Positions 34,963-45,860 are shown, counted from the stretch's first letter. The stretch: 64,000 bases of DNA from Hofstenia miamia (GCA_004352715.1 SCFE01000072.1:1161596-1225595); one strand, 5' to 3'. Made by a program: numbers and translations. The notes: generated from the letters alone by a model not told the origin.

Positions 34963-35520
34963 AGTTTGTTGTACCTATGGAAGGCAACAAGAACCTGTAA
35001 TGCTCAAAGATATTTATTAATAGCCTAAGCGATCCATTACTCTAATCGTCCACCAATTTTTCAATGTACTGTTGTCCTCCTTCTAAGCCAAATTTATATT
35101 TTTCTGGATATGACCAATCTCTAATTAAAAAAATACGTGTATTTAATTCAACTTTTTTCAGTTTTTGCTCAAATTTTTAAAAAAAATTCTTAATAATCGA
35201 AAGCTCATCAGCATTAATTTTGCCTTTAATATTGACTATGAAGCATGAACTAAGTAAAACTGATATTGCAAACATCTTCGAACAGATTATTGGATCTCTA
35301 CCAACTTCATATGCACCTTCAGTGTCACAGAGCAAAAATGAATATTCTTTTTCCGTGTTGCATACCATTGCCCACAATCCGCGCGTAACCACTTCATCTC
35401 CATACTTAGATTCAAATCCACAAAGTTGGCCATCTTTGTCTTCATTCAACAACTTTCGTCGAATTACGTTAATAAAATATGATTTACCAGAGCGATTTCT
35501 TCCAACAAATAACTACTGGT
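34963..35520 (-). pseudogene. Atlastin/GBP-like GTPase pseudogene
   Basis: This is a minus-strand copy of the GTPase exon at 40961-41911, clearly similar from its P-loop region (about 35515) to the VPSIG-like block (about 34970). The 91-codon frame 35452-35177 reads LNEDKDGQLCGFESKYGDEV, then VTRGLWAMVCNTEKEYSFLL and CDTEGAYEVGRDP, nearly identical to the intact gene. It is broken by an inserted A in the P-loop segment (near 35508), by a stop/frameshift at the A-rich site near 35170-35180, and by loss of both ends. High similarity suggests a fairly recent duplication. It lies directly upstream of the K2P pore-1 exon, on the same strand. Confidence 0.88.
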
Positions 35521-35739
35521 GTTTTGCAAATCTAAAGCTGCGAAAGCACGTGAAAATTTCCATAATATAAATATATTTACTTAAATATGCTTGTAAATAC
35601 ACTGTACTTTCAAAAAAATTCCACTTAGGCACACTGTACATTTGTGCCACGGAATTATTTTTATTTCCCGATCTCATGGGCTTTAAACTCTGCCTGTTAA
35701 TTATTTTTAAAATTAAGATTCCAAATCATCGGTTTGAGG

Positions 35740-35957
35740 CAGATTTGCCAATGAGCTGAATTTTTTTAAAAATATTTCGCTTTAGGAATTTTTTACATAA
35801 AAATTTTACATAAAAAATAAGAAAAATCTCCTTAATCAAATTAACAAGCAGAACTATAAACTTGCTTTGCCTAAAATAGGTTCGTTTCGGGCTCGTTGTA
35901 TATCAAATACTGTGCTCAAGCTCGGCTCGTTAGAAGCTCGGCTCGTTGACAAGTCTG
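35740..35957 (+). mobile_element. hAT-like MITE, family B, copy 3
   Basis: Starts CAGATTTGCCAATGAGC and ends GGCTCGTTGACAAGTCTG. It contains the shared CAAGCAGAACTATAAACTTG and CTGTGCTCAAGCTCG blocks. Flanking 8-mers do not match, so the target duplication has decayed. Confidence 0.75.
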
Positions 35958-36202
35958 CAAAGGCTAAATTATACTATTGGCGGTATTTTTGAAAGATCAA
36001 AGGTGGCCGTCTTTAGGTCTACGTCTACGTGACATTCAAAATGGAAAATTGATATCATAGCGATTAACTCAGCAACCCTTAAAACTCCCTAGAAGTAAAA
36101 TGTATATGACTAAAGTGCAGTTTCTGAATTATTAGCAAATATAGAACTTTACCATGCCCTATGGTGGCCATTTTGAATGATGGCGTCACATAACCTGTTC
36201 TA

Positions 36203-36571
36203 TAGATGGACACGGTTGAAATTGTTTAATAACCGCATTGCACCACACCCACATGTCTTTTTGAAAAATTCACACTCACGCTCAACACACCTGCTAGTGG
36301 TTCAACGAGGAGATGTCATTTCAAATAATTATGCCAAAAAATGTCAATTACCAAATTAACTTCCTATTAATTTTGTTTAAGTGAATGATTTCAAATATAT
36401 TATATTATATAGAGTTCATAGTAAAATTCATATTGGTTTAGTTTATTATTACCAATATAACAAAATATAAATGTGCACTCACACCACAACCCGGTTATTA
36501 TTTAAAAATCAGTATCAGCACTGCACCGCACCCGCGCGGGTAAACCCACACCCGTGTCCATCTTTGTTCTG
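36203..36571. mobile_element. hAT-like non-autonomous element, family G
   Basis: Starts near ATAGATGGACACGGTTG; the end, read inward, is AAGATGGACACGGGTGTGGG. The termini hold CACACCCAC/GCACCGCACCCGCGCGGG words. Flanks CCTGTTCT and TCTGTTCC agree 6/8. The right boundary is uncertain by a few bases and abuts the Copia LTR fragment. Confidence 0.55.
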
Positions 36572-36750
36572 TTCCAATATTTCGATTGTATTTATTAGTT
36601 ATGGTAGAAAAATGAAACTATTTAAGATACACGGAGAGAATTGATTTACAACAGTAATAAGAAAATAAACGTTCACGTTCTCATGCAATCATTTGTAAAT
36701 ATACACAAACAATATTAGCGTCCGTTGTTTACCGGTGTTAGAATTCCAAC
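36572..36750 (-). mobile_element. Copia 3' LTR fragment
   Basis: The purine-rich tract GAGGAGAGGC at 36751-36760 is followed (minus strand) by GTTGGAATTCTAACACCGG, the palindrome-like LTR start typical of Copia elements (TGTTAGAATTCCAACA type). The other end of the LTR is lost at the neighbouring MITE. Confidence 0.6.
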
Positions 36751-36898
36751 GCCTCTCCTCAAAATTCTGTGAGTGCTTAACCACTTCTGACACCAAATTA
36801 GTGAACTTGTTGCCAATCCAGGGCTTGGTGAAAAGGTCTGCCAAATTCTCATCAATTGGGATGTAATTGAGAACTCCTTCCCCATTCTTCAAAAAAGA
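36751..36898 (-). pseudogene. Ty1/Copia polyprotein C-terminus (RNase H end)
   Basis: The frame reads LKNGEGVLNYIPIDENLADL then FTKPWIGNKFTNLVSEVV, a textbook match to the Copia terminus ('...I.L.YVPT.EQ.ADI.TKPL....F..L...LG'). It is followed by a polypurine tract and an LTR start, as in intact Copia elements. Coding similarity is cut off sharply at 36898, where a family-B MITE begins. Everything upstream of the last ~45 codons is missing. The open frame's ATG lies within the MITE and is not natural. Confidence 0.85.
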
Positions 36899-37310
36899 CA
36901 GACTTGTCAACGAGCTTATTTTAGACAAAGCAAGTTTATAGTTCTGCTTGTTAATTTGATTATGGAGATTTGTCTTATTTTTTGCAGTCAGTATGCCTTT
37001 ACAGTGGCGTACCCAGGGGGGGGGACATGGTGGAATGTCCCCCCCGTCAGGTTTCCAAATTTAATTTTGACTGGATAAATCAAAAAATTTTTCGTAAAAA
37101 ATTGAAAAATTTAAAATCTAGGATCATGAAATGCATTTTTTAGGGTCTATTTTCTCAATATTTACAAAAATTTTCGCGGGCCTTCGCCCCGCTTTAGAGA
37201 ATAACAATGATGTCCCCCCCGTCAGAAAATCCTGGGTACGCCCCTGTGCCTTTACTATAACCTTATTTAAGAAATGTTTATTAAATAATAGGAAGAGCTA
37301 TTTAAAACAC
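36899..37310 (-). mobile_element. hAT-like MITE, family B, copy 4, split by a family-A MITE
   Basis: Begins CAGACTTGTCAACGAGC and continues as the reverse complement of the other copies (CAAGTTTATAGTTCTGCTTG and ATTAAATAATAGGAAGAGCT blocks). It is interrupted by the element at 37002-37246. The far inverted end is missing (truncated near 37310), and the CTCGG core next to the left end has been deleted. Confidence 0.75.
37002..37246 (+). mobile_element. hAT-like MITE, family A, copy 3 (nested)
   Basis: 245 bp, ends CAGTGGCGTACCCAGG and CCTGGGTACGCCCCTG, with a perfect 8-bp duplication TGCCTTTA (36994-37001 and 37247-37254). Removing it and one duplicate restores the family-B sequence, proving it inserted later. 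Confidence 0.96.
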
Positions 37311-37678
37311 ACTGCTGACATACTTTTTTGTCGGTTTTTCGAAAATCAAGACCATCGACATTAACGTCTTTTTACATTTTAACCAATTTGCCAAAACCTA
37401 CATGTCCCAACGCTGATGCCATTTTGTTAAAACTTGAAAGGCTTTGAACTTGTTCTGCCAAATATTTGTCAAATAAAAAAGCCTATTTTCTTGTTTCAGA
37501 ATCAATTTCCATGTTGCGACTGCATGAAGGAATTTTCCTTAGAAAAATTCGAAGTGTTTTCGTATTCTTTCAACTTGCTTATTGATATCAAGTTAAAATC
37601 AAATTGTAGTAATTGAAGTAAGCTGAAGTAGTCCTGGTAGTAGTTAGAGCACGTGGAGCAGTAAGCAAGAAGCAAGAT

Positions 37679-37698
37679 TATATATATATATATATATA
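37679..37698. repeat. (TA)n microsatellite
   Basis: Short TA tract. The minus-strand frame over it (37502-37798) is not supported as a gene. Confidence 0.85.
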
Positions 37699-37780
37699 AA
37701 GCATTCTGTAATGGTCTATTGAGTAATTTAGCTACATCACATTGCCCTGAGAATGTAAAGAAATTGCCACTTGGGGAACC

Positions 37781-39550
37781 TGTAGCGTCCGACACCATAT
37801 TTTAAATATTTTAGTGTACATTTTTCAAAACTATTGTCAAATGCTACATAATTTGTTTTGCAATGTGGGAAAATTTGGTGCTAAGCATTTATATATTTTG
37901 TAAAACTTATTTAGAGCAGTTTTATTAATTTAGTTTATTATTCAGCGTAGTTTGTAATTGGTTAAACCTGTGGCCGCCAAACTTTATTAAAAACTAAACT
38001 AGTTCAAGTTTGACTGACATGTGCAAACATTACGTACTGTGCCGAGAGTGTTAAACCTATCGTCCAATTGGTTGGGAAGCTAGAAAAGTGGAGAAAGTTT
38101 CTAAAAATAGAAACTCGTAGGCGTATTCACGCCCTTTTTGTTGACTTTGTTAATTGACAGGGGAGCACATAAATAGGGCGGCGAAAAACAGAGATGCTCA
38201 GACGGATCTGGTCAAATTATCCAGAGGGTGAAGCTCTGTCAAACGTAGAGACACTAACAGAAGGTTTCGAACTAACGTGAAGAGACTTAGAAGAAATTGG
38301 CCAAGACTTGAAGGAGAACGATGAAGCTCCGTCCAAATACGCCGTAAGCCAGACAGTTTTGGTCAGGGTCTACAGAAGAATCATGACGAGTTCGCTAGAT
38401 TGGTTAATCCAGATTGCTGCTGCATTGCCACAGAATCGTTCCCAATCGTGTCATATAACAAGACGCTTCCTTGGTAAGATTCTCTCGGGTGTTAATAAGC
38501 TACAACTTGCACCTAAAACTGGCAGCCATTGGTTTTGATTATATAAATAGAGTTATATAGAGTGTTATAATAATCATACACTGTTAAATATAAGTGGTTA
38601 AAACCCGTTTTCTTGTACTCTTATTCCCAGTTTACATTACTAGGGTTTATTAATAGAATCTGTGCTAAATTCTTTAGGGATTGCACTGTAGGGTCACACA
38701 AATTTCGGACCGACTAGTGACACTTAAGTAGGGCATACAAACTTTAGTTAGAAAGAACTAATTTACATCTTTAGGGATAGAAACGTCCGATTTTAACATA
38801 ACAGAAATAAAACTTACTTGTCAAGTTCCACGTGTAGGGCAAACCACATTTTTGATACGAATTCGGATTAGGAACAGAGAGAAAAATAATCCTACTAAGT
38901 AGTCGTGATTACATCAGAGAATTGAATTGTGTAGTGTTAGCTCAATTCGAAAAATCACGGAAATCCTTAGGCTGAATTAGACACGAAACCTTCTCATAGA
39001 GAGTAAGTAACAGTATTTGGGTAAAGCTAAGCAGGGGACTTTTCCATTACTGTTCTTTGGTTGCCTCATAGAAGATATTACAGAAAATTACGTAATTAGA
39101 GTGAGCTGGGATCTACCCACGTGAGAAGACAAATTAGAGAGAAGGGAAAATTAGAAAACTATTGCTAGTAAACCTTGTAAAGAGAGACGTGTGGACGAGA
39201 GCAAAACCTTTACATACTAAATTCATCCTATTTTTGATAAGCTGTCAGAAATAGGAGCTGCTGCTAGAAAATTTTTCCAGAATCAGCAGTAACGGAAAAT
39301 TTATTTGGTCAATTGCCGCTTTCTTTTGGAAATTAAACAGTTAGGTCGTGATTGCAAAAATAAGCTGTTTAATAATAAGAATTCTCTAGCAAGCATCAGC
39401 TTTGCCAAAACGATTTTCCAATAGCAAAACCATGCTCAAAGATAGTCTGTCCTACTAAAATAATTTAGAACTAAACAAGTACAAATTATCCGCTTAAGTT
39501 TTTAAATTTGTTGTTGCAACATCCGACATCTTTTGGGGATGGACGTTACA
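37781..39550 (+). mobile_element. LTR-like unit bounded by TGTARCGTCC
   Basis: Begins TGTAGCGTCCGACACC and ends GGACGTTACA, a 10-bp inverted pair with one mismatch and TG...CA termini as in LTRs. A second GACAT/GACAC-type motif sits inside each end. TATA-like boxes (CATAAATAGG near 38169; TATATAAATAGAG near 38543) lie within. At 1.77 kb it would be a long solo LTR. No 5-bp target duplication and no second copy are visible in the window, so the call is tentative. The 76-codon frame 38308-38538 inside shows no family match. Confidence 0.4.
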
Positions 39551-39769
39551 AGCGCCATTTATATTTATTTTACTTTAACTATTAGCTACTTATTGTTACG
39601 TTTATTCTACTTGATGTTTCCTTTAATTTAGCGTATATTAATTCTTTAGATTTCCTAATTCGCTATAACCATAGTTCATGGAAATGATGGATTTTTAAAT
39701 AAACAATGTGAAACACGTGATTTTTTAAGCAACTATGTCAAAAGTTGATCCACATTTACACCAAATGCG

Positions 39770-40400
39770 ATTTGCTCGACAACTTTCAGCGCTTGGATTA
39801 CTAACAAACGACAGTGCAGAGGGAGGAATGGGGGAAAGGAGCCTGGGACAATGATGACGTTGAAACAGACATTGTAGAAACTTTTGAATAGTTTCGTAAT
39901 TACATGATATTGAATTAAAAAATGTTGCAAACATTACGTTGTTTTAAAGATTTTTAAACAAATTTAGCACGAACTAGGTGCCAAATAACGAGGAACTGTG
40001 CAAATGCGGATACTAAATAGTGATGATTCTACGGATCTTAGAGCAGGTGAAGTCTTGAGAAAAAGAATTTGCGGGCAGAATTTGAGAGGTAAAGCTCGAA
40101 GAGGCTCTCCAAGTATTGAAAGAAGAATGCGAGAGCTCTAAAACAAGATCTTGGATTTCATAGCAAAACGTTTTCAGCTATTAAAGAAATTTGGTAAAGA
40201 AAGTGCATTCATAAAGGCATTATGTGTAAATGATGAGATTAGCGTATTTACGAAGATTTCACGTGAAAACCATCTTGTGTTCTAAACGTAGCAAACGAAA
40301 TATCCCATTATGGAGATATACGTGCTGTGCAAACTTCTCAATATGAGCGCGACAATTTGCTGTTGGGCACATCCATATTTACCGGCATATGCTAGCAAAT
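39770..40400. repeat. Dispersed repeat, copy 1 (two segments)
   Basis: 39770-39945 is the reverse complement of 45861-46043, while 40255-40400 matches 46047-46205 in direct orientation. The two segments are contiguous in the other copy but separated here by about 300 bp with one inverted. Nature unknown; possibly transposon-derived. Confidence 0.7.
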
Positions 40401-40960
40401 TTGTTAATGTTTAAAAACATGCCTAATTTTTATATTTTTGTAAACAGCCTGAAAATGTTTACCTTAAGCTTAATGAAAACTGCAAAGCCAGTATTACTTC
40501 TCAATAGGGATTGAAACTGGATATGTTTATGGTAATCCTACTCAATGATGTTTTCTTCAAGAGTGTGAGATGCAAAGATTTTTATTATTAATGAAAATAT
40601 GGATGAAGTCAATTATAAAAAATTGAATTTATTTGGATATTAACAAGTTAACTTTAAAGATAAGGTTGCTAAATTAGACTAATCTATAGGAATGCTACGT
40701 GATAAATTTGCATTATAAAAATTTTTTTAGAAGATACGAAAATCTTGTTTACAATCAACTAAGAATTAAGGGAAGCAAACAAGAAAATTATTAATGAAAA
40801 ACTAGGATTTTTTTATTTTCCAGTGAAAAGTATGGGACAGAATTTTATGAATATAAATATTAAAATATTTAATTCAACAAATGAAATGACTATTTTTTCA
40901 CTCTTACAATGTTCATTAAGTTCTTGCTGTAAAAAATTGTGATAATTACGTGTTCATTAC

Positions 40961-41911
40961 CTGTAATGCACCAAGTGCAATCGCACCAACAACGGTTACA
41001 GCAATCCCAGTACCTACAACAACTGCAGTCCCTATTTCTTTCACGGCCTTCCATATTTTGAAAAAATTTATAGATTTTTCATCATTAATCATTTTTGTGA
41101 CTGTAGAAAGTTGTTTGCCTAATGTTTTCGAGTCATGCATCATGATCAAAGGCTTTAAAAGAATTTTCTTCAGAAATTCATCGCAGTATTCATTGAATTT
41201 CGGACGAACATTTTTATAATTTTGACAGTATTTTGAATCTTCTATTTGGTCTGTACCTATGGAAGGCATCAAGAACCCGTAAACATGATTGAACATGTAT
41301 ATTAAATCCTTAAGCGATCCATTACTCGGATTTTCCAACACTTTTTTAAGGTACTCCTGCCCACCTTCTAAGCCAAATTTATATTTTTCTGGATATGACC
41401 AATCTCTAATTAAAAAAACAAGTGTATTTAATTCAACATTTTCTTCGGAGTTTTTGCTCAAATTTTCAAAAAAACTCTTAATAAACGAAAGCTCATCAGC
41501 ATCAATTTTGCCTTTAATATTTATTATGAAGCATGAACTAAGTAAAGCTGATATTGCAAACATCTTCGAACAGAATATTGGATCTCTACCAATTTCATAT
41601 GCACCTTCAGTGTCACAGAGCAAAAATGAATATTCTTTTTCCGAGTTGCATACCATTGCCCACAATCCGCGCGTAACCACTTCATCTCCATACTTAGATT
41701 CAAATCCACAAAGTTGGCCATCTTTGTCTTCCTTCAACAACTTTCGTCGAATTACATTCATAAAATATGATTTACCAGAGCGATTTCTTCCAACAATAAC
41801 TACTGGAATATATTTTGCCTTTAAACTTGTGGCGACACTTTGAAGATTTTCTTTTAAAATGTAAAACTCATTGGCGTTGTTACAGTCTATGACTTGGTAT
41901 GCTAGTTTCAT
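40961..41911 (-). CDS. Atlastin/GBP-family large GTPase exon (dynamin superfamily)
   Basis: Starts at ATG 41909-41911 and reads 317 codons. It shows G1 GRNRSGKS (residues 41-48), the switch threonine in VVTRGLW (T80), G3 DTEG (100-103) and the G4 RD pair in [17 protein letters not shown] (169-170). The W-S-Y-P-x-x-Y context is closer to atlastins than to interferon-type GBPs. Atlastins fuse endoplasmic-reticulum membranes; GBPs act in defence. A helical region follows, then a hydrophobic run (GTAVVVGTGIAVTVVGAIAL, about 295-314). The exon probably ends at CAG|GTAATG (40961) inside the membrane segment; unspliced, it would stop four codons later at 40946. Downstream exons were not found. A broken copy lies at 34963-35520. 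Confidence 0.9.
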
Positions 41912-42501
41912 CTTTAGTGTATACTATATATCAACGCAACGCAAACACCTTGACGTTTATTAAAGAACGTTAAACATGTGATAACAAAAATATAAATGGC
42001 ATTCTTTAGAAGAAATATATTTAAGAGTTTATAAGCCCTCTAACGGTGAAGAAATGTAGTGAAAAATTTAATATTATTTGAAGTTAAATGCACTCATTTT
42101 ATCTCGATGTTTAAACAATATATTCCTTTGCGCTGATGAAGCATTATCTTTACACTTTCAAATAGCACACAAGATGAAAGCGGGATAATGGTTGTATTTG
42201 CTAATCACGCGAGCGGCGACCGAATAATTCCGACTGTATTAGTTAATTCACCACTCTTAAATTCTATTTGCTAACGACGCTCGCCAACCATTCCAAATGA
42301 TTTAGTCGAAATTATAATTGTAAACTTCACGAGTGTTTGTATGCTTGCCTGTATTTTTAATTTGTAACAGACATTTAAAATTTTCGTAAAACCATTAAGC
42401 AGTACATTAAGTACACGAGTGGAATTATTGCATTTTATTTTATATAGTTATATTTTACTTTGATAAAATTTTGAAGTGTTTAATCAAAATTAAAAAAAAA
42501 A

Positions 42502-42684
42502 TTAAGCATTAAAATTAACAAAAGCAATTAATTGTTGTCTTTTAAAAGTTCCATCTCGATTATTTTCAGAAGATGTATTGCAATAATCATCATTTTCTTC
42601 TGTGTCACAAATGTATTTTTCAATATCATCTTTTTGCCAAATGCATATGTTGCTGATAACAGTGCTAGCTGAGATAATGTTCAC
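42502..42684 (-). pseudogene. Harbinger transposase C-terminus, duplicate copy
   Basis: Identical to the last 60 codons of the frame at 43470-43790, cut off upstream by the N at 42733. Probably an assembly duplicate of that gene fragment. Confidence 0.7.
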
Positions 42685-43164
42685 AATTCGATTGTCTGAC
42701 CTGGCATCAATGCAGTACCTTAGTCTTCTAAANTTTGCTAATCACGCGAGCGGCGACCGAATAATTCCGACTGTATTAGTTAATTCACCACTCTTAAATT
42801 CTATTTGCTAACGACGCTCGCCAACCATTCCAAATGATTTAGTCGAAATTATAATTGTAAACTTCACGAGTGTTTGTATGCTTGCCTGTATTTTTAATTT
42901 GTAACAGACATTTAAAATTTTCGTAAAACCATTAAGCAGTACATTAAGTACACGAGTGGAATTATTGCATTTTATTTTATATAGTTATATTTTANTTTAT
43001 AAGCCCTCTAACGGTGAAGAAATGTAGTGAAAAATTTAATATTATTTGAAGTTAAATGCACTCATTTTATCTCGATGTTTAAACAATATATTCCTTTGCG
43101 CTGATGAAGCATTATCTTTACACTTTCAAATAGCACACAAGATGAAAGCGGGATAATGGTTGTA

Positions 43165-44075
43165 TTTGCTAATCACGCGAGCGGCGACCGAATAATTCCG
43201 ACTGTATTAGTTAATTCACCACTCTTAAATTCTATTTGCTAACGACGCTCGCCAACCATTCCAAATGATTTAGTCGAAATTATAATTGTAAACTTCACGA
43301 GTGTTTGTATGCTTGCCTGTATTTTTAATTTGTAACAGACATTTAAAATTTTCGTAAAACCATTAAGCAGTACATTAAGTACACGAGTGGAATTATTGCA
43401 TTTTATTTTATATAGTTATATTTTACTTTGATAAAATTTTGAAGTGTTTAATCAAAATTAAAAAAAAAATTAAGCATTAAAATTAACAAAAGCAATTAAT
43501 TGTTGTCTTTTAAAAGTTCCATCTCGATTATTTTCAGAAGATGTATTGCAATAATCATCATTTTCTTCTGTGTCACAAATGTATTTTTCAATATCATCTT
43601 TTTGCCAAATGCATATGTTGCTGATAACAGTGCTAGCTGAGATAATGTTCACAATTCGATTGTCTGACCTGGCATCAATGCAGTACCTTAGTCTTCTAAA
43701 ACGACCTTTTAAAAGACCAAAAGCTCTTTCAATCGTTAATCTTGCTGTCTTTAATTTTGAATTAAATATAAACTCCTCGCGACTTTTCACACATGACTCT
43801 TTTATTGGGGTAATACACCATGTTNCAATTCCAAAAGTTTGAGTACGACTATATTATTGGTCGGTTGGCCAATAGCGTTGAATTAGCAAATGAAATCCGC
43901 AGGCACTATTTGTACGAGTGTATATTAACAAATACAGTTGGCCAACCGGCTACGCGAGTTTGAATTAACTAATACATTCCAACCGGCGGTTTCAGTTAAT
44001 CCTTCTTAAGTAGACTTGGCCGCGCGCGGTTTCAATAGTTGGCCAACCGGCGACGAGCGTGCAATTAGCAAATAT
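43165..44075. mobile_element. PIF/Harbinger-like DNA transposon (partial)
   Basis: The left end TTTGCTAATCACGCGAGCGG is mirrored at the right end, which reads TTTGCTAATTGCACGCTCG inward from 44075. TA lies outside both ends. Sub-terminal copies of the same GC-rich words (TTTGCTAACGACGCTCGCC near 43238; TTGGCCAACCGGC near 43940 and 44039) occur internally. A transposase fragment of the DDE_Tnp_4 type (43470-43790, minus) lies between. The N at 43825 interrupts it, so the two ends may come from different copies. Confidence 0.6.
43470..43790 (-). pseudogene. PIF/Harbinger transposase C-terminal fragment
   Basis: The 106-codon frame contains KTARLTIERAFGLLKGRFRR then LRYCIDARSD, the block of DDE_Tnp_4/HARBI1-type transposases that carries the last catalytic residue ('..R..IE..FG.LK.RFR.L'). 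It continues to a polar C-terminus (YICDTEENDDYCNTSSENN) and a normal stop. The N-terminal two thirds, including both catalytic Asp residues, are missing because sequence upstream stops at the N (43825). Whether the real copy is intact cannot be told from this assembly. Confidence 0.82.
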
Positions 44076-44400
44076 GCAGAACGCCGGAAGCAACTCAACA
44101 TTGAGGGGCAAAACTTGCTAAGCTTAAATGCCTATATATTTTTTAAATTACTTGAATTTTAGGGCAGCTTAAAGAGTTGATATTTTTATCACTCTTAAAT
44201 GAACATCAGTAATAAAGGGTATCACAACCTTATGATTTTTATAAAATTTACAAAATATATACTGTAATTATAATTATTTAAATTACTTGAATATATTAAT
44301 ATTTTAATAAACAAAACATCAATCCTACGTTTTTTAATATAAGAAATGCTAGACATTGCTTTTCAAATACGCAGATTATGTAGAGCATATTTCATAAACA

Positions 44401-44486
44401 AATTCTTACTGTATTTTTGAAATAAATGACAGAGAATTAACGCACGTTAATTCTCTGTCATTTATCTAAAATATCCAGTAAGAATT
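44401..44486. repeat. Long foldback (hairpin) of two 42-nt arms
   Basis: Arms 44401-44442 and 44445-44486 pair at 38 of 42 positions around a 2-nt spacer (CA); the inner 21 bp (ATAAATGACAGAGAATTAAC and G) are perfect. No target duplication or relation to the other MITE families was seen. Confidence 0.9.
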
Positions 44487-45860
44487 TCTGTCAGTAGAAA
44501 TATTTACTGGACACGACTTCCGACTTTGTACTTGAACCTTAAAATCATAGAAGAATCTAGTAATCTAGTAATGGTCTTTGTTATCGCAGCATTCACAAAG
44601 TCGCAGAGCATTTCATGATTAACATTTTTTTAAAAATATCGTGGAGAATTGAAGCATTGAAATTAATGACAAGAACATCAATGGAAATTTAATGAGACTC
44701 GTTATTGAAAAGGGTCATTTTGTCACCATAACAGAACAATTTTGAATAGTTTCATTGGAATATAACTAATCAATATCTAAAGATAGGGAACTTTTTCACT
44801 TTTGAAAATGCTCTGTCCAATCAGAAACGTTTTGTTGGTGGGCTTCTTCGATTAATCACAGGTGGTTTCAACTGACCAAAAACCCTTTGCTTTCCCTTTC
44901 TATAACTTGAAGTTTCATTCACAAGGAATGTTTTGAACAGAAATGATCATCCACCAGAAATGTTCGAAGTAGTATATTTCTGTGACAATGTTTTTAAGTT
45001 TGAGTGATATTATATGTTGATGAATTGTGCAAGTGTTTCCAAAAACTGATTGAGAACAAAATTGATTTACCAAAATACTGATTGTTGCCAATACAAAATA
45101 GTAGTCGAAATAATTTTTAGAACTTTGCGTCCTTTACATTACTAATTTCTGACATTAAATTTACTAATTCATATTCACTGAAATTCATACAAATATTTTC
45201 AATTTTTATGTGCAAAGCATATTTTTAATTGAATCTTTTTTATTTTCATTTTTTATCATTTTTATATCATTCGTTGCTTAAAAAGTACAGCATTTTAGAG
45301 GATTCAACTATTTTGTTTCGAAATATATATATTTTTGTTATATTTATTTTTCAAATTGTTTTACATAAACCTAGAACCAGAAGCAAAACATTATTCATTG
45401 GCAAATATGCACATATAGGCATGTTGATAAAATTTGTGTTTTATTATTTCGTCTGTGTTTTATTCAGCATATTAAATTGAAACATTGAGGTGGTACAAAC
45501 ACCCCAATAAAATATTGGGTGGCAATTGCCACCCCACTTTCGGCGCTACTGTTAATACATCTGCATTTTATTCATTTTGTTACTAGTATTAGGAATTGAA
45601 AAAATTTGACCACTTGTCTGATAATTTTTAATATTAATCAATGAAAAGTTAAAACCTAAATATAAATTTTCAGTAAGTTTTCAATCTTGAACAATAATAT
45701 TGAATATCCAGTATTTTATTTATTAAAAATTGTGTAGACTGTGATGATCCTTGCAAGTGTTTGAGATGAACTTTGTTCAGAAATTATTATTCTCACTTAT
45801 GTAGTCAAACTAAACAATTGAGAAATTATTAAACGCAATTGTCCTAGACATTTTTATATT
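44487..45860. other. AT-rich segment without a recognised gene
   Basis: Only chance frames. No repeat recognised. Confidence 0.4.

Larger units (their letters stand above)
42028..43824. repeat. Near-exact repeated block joined by single Ns
   Basis: 42028-42732 equals 42996-43700 (offset 968). 42734-42994 equals 42197-42457 and 43165-43425. Isolated Ns at 42733, 42995 and 43825 mark the joins. I saw no base differences between copies, so the pattern looks like assembly duplication of one transposon region rather than a biological triplication. Confidence 0.85.

Noticed and set aside
37502-37798. 98-codon minus-strand frame
   Set aside because: Runs through a TA microsatellite and shows no domain; its ATG lies at the LTR-like boundary by chance.
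41289-41843. 184-codon plus-strand frame
   Set aside because: It is a shadow of the GTPase exon on the opposite strand; the same shadow appears over the pseudogene at 35220-35570.
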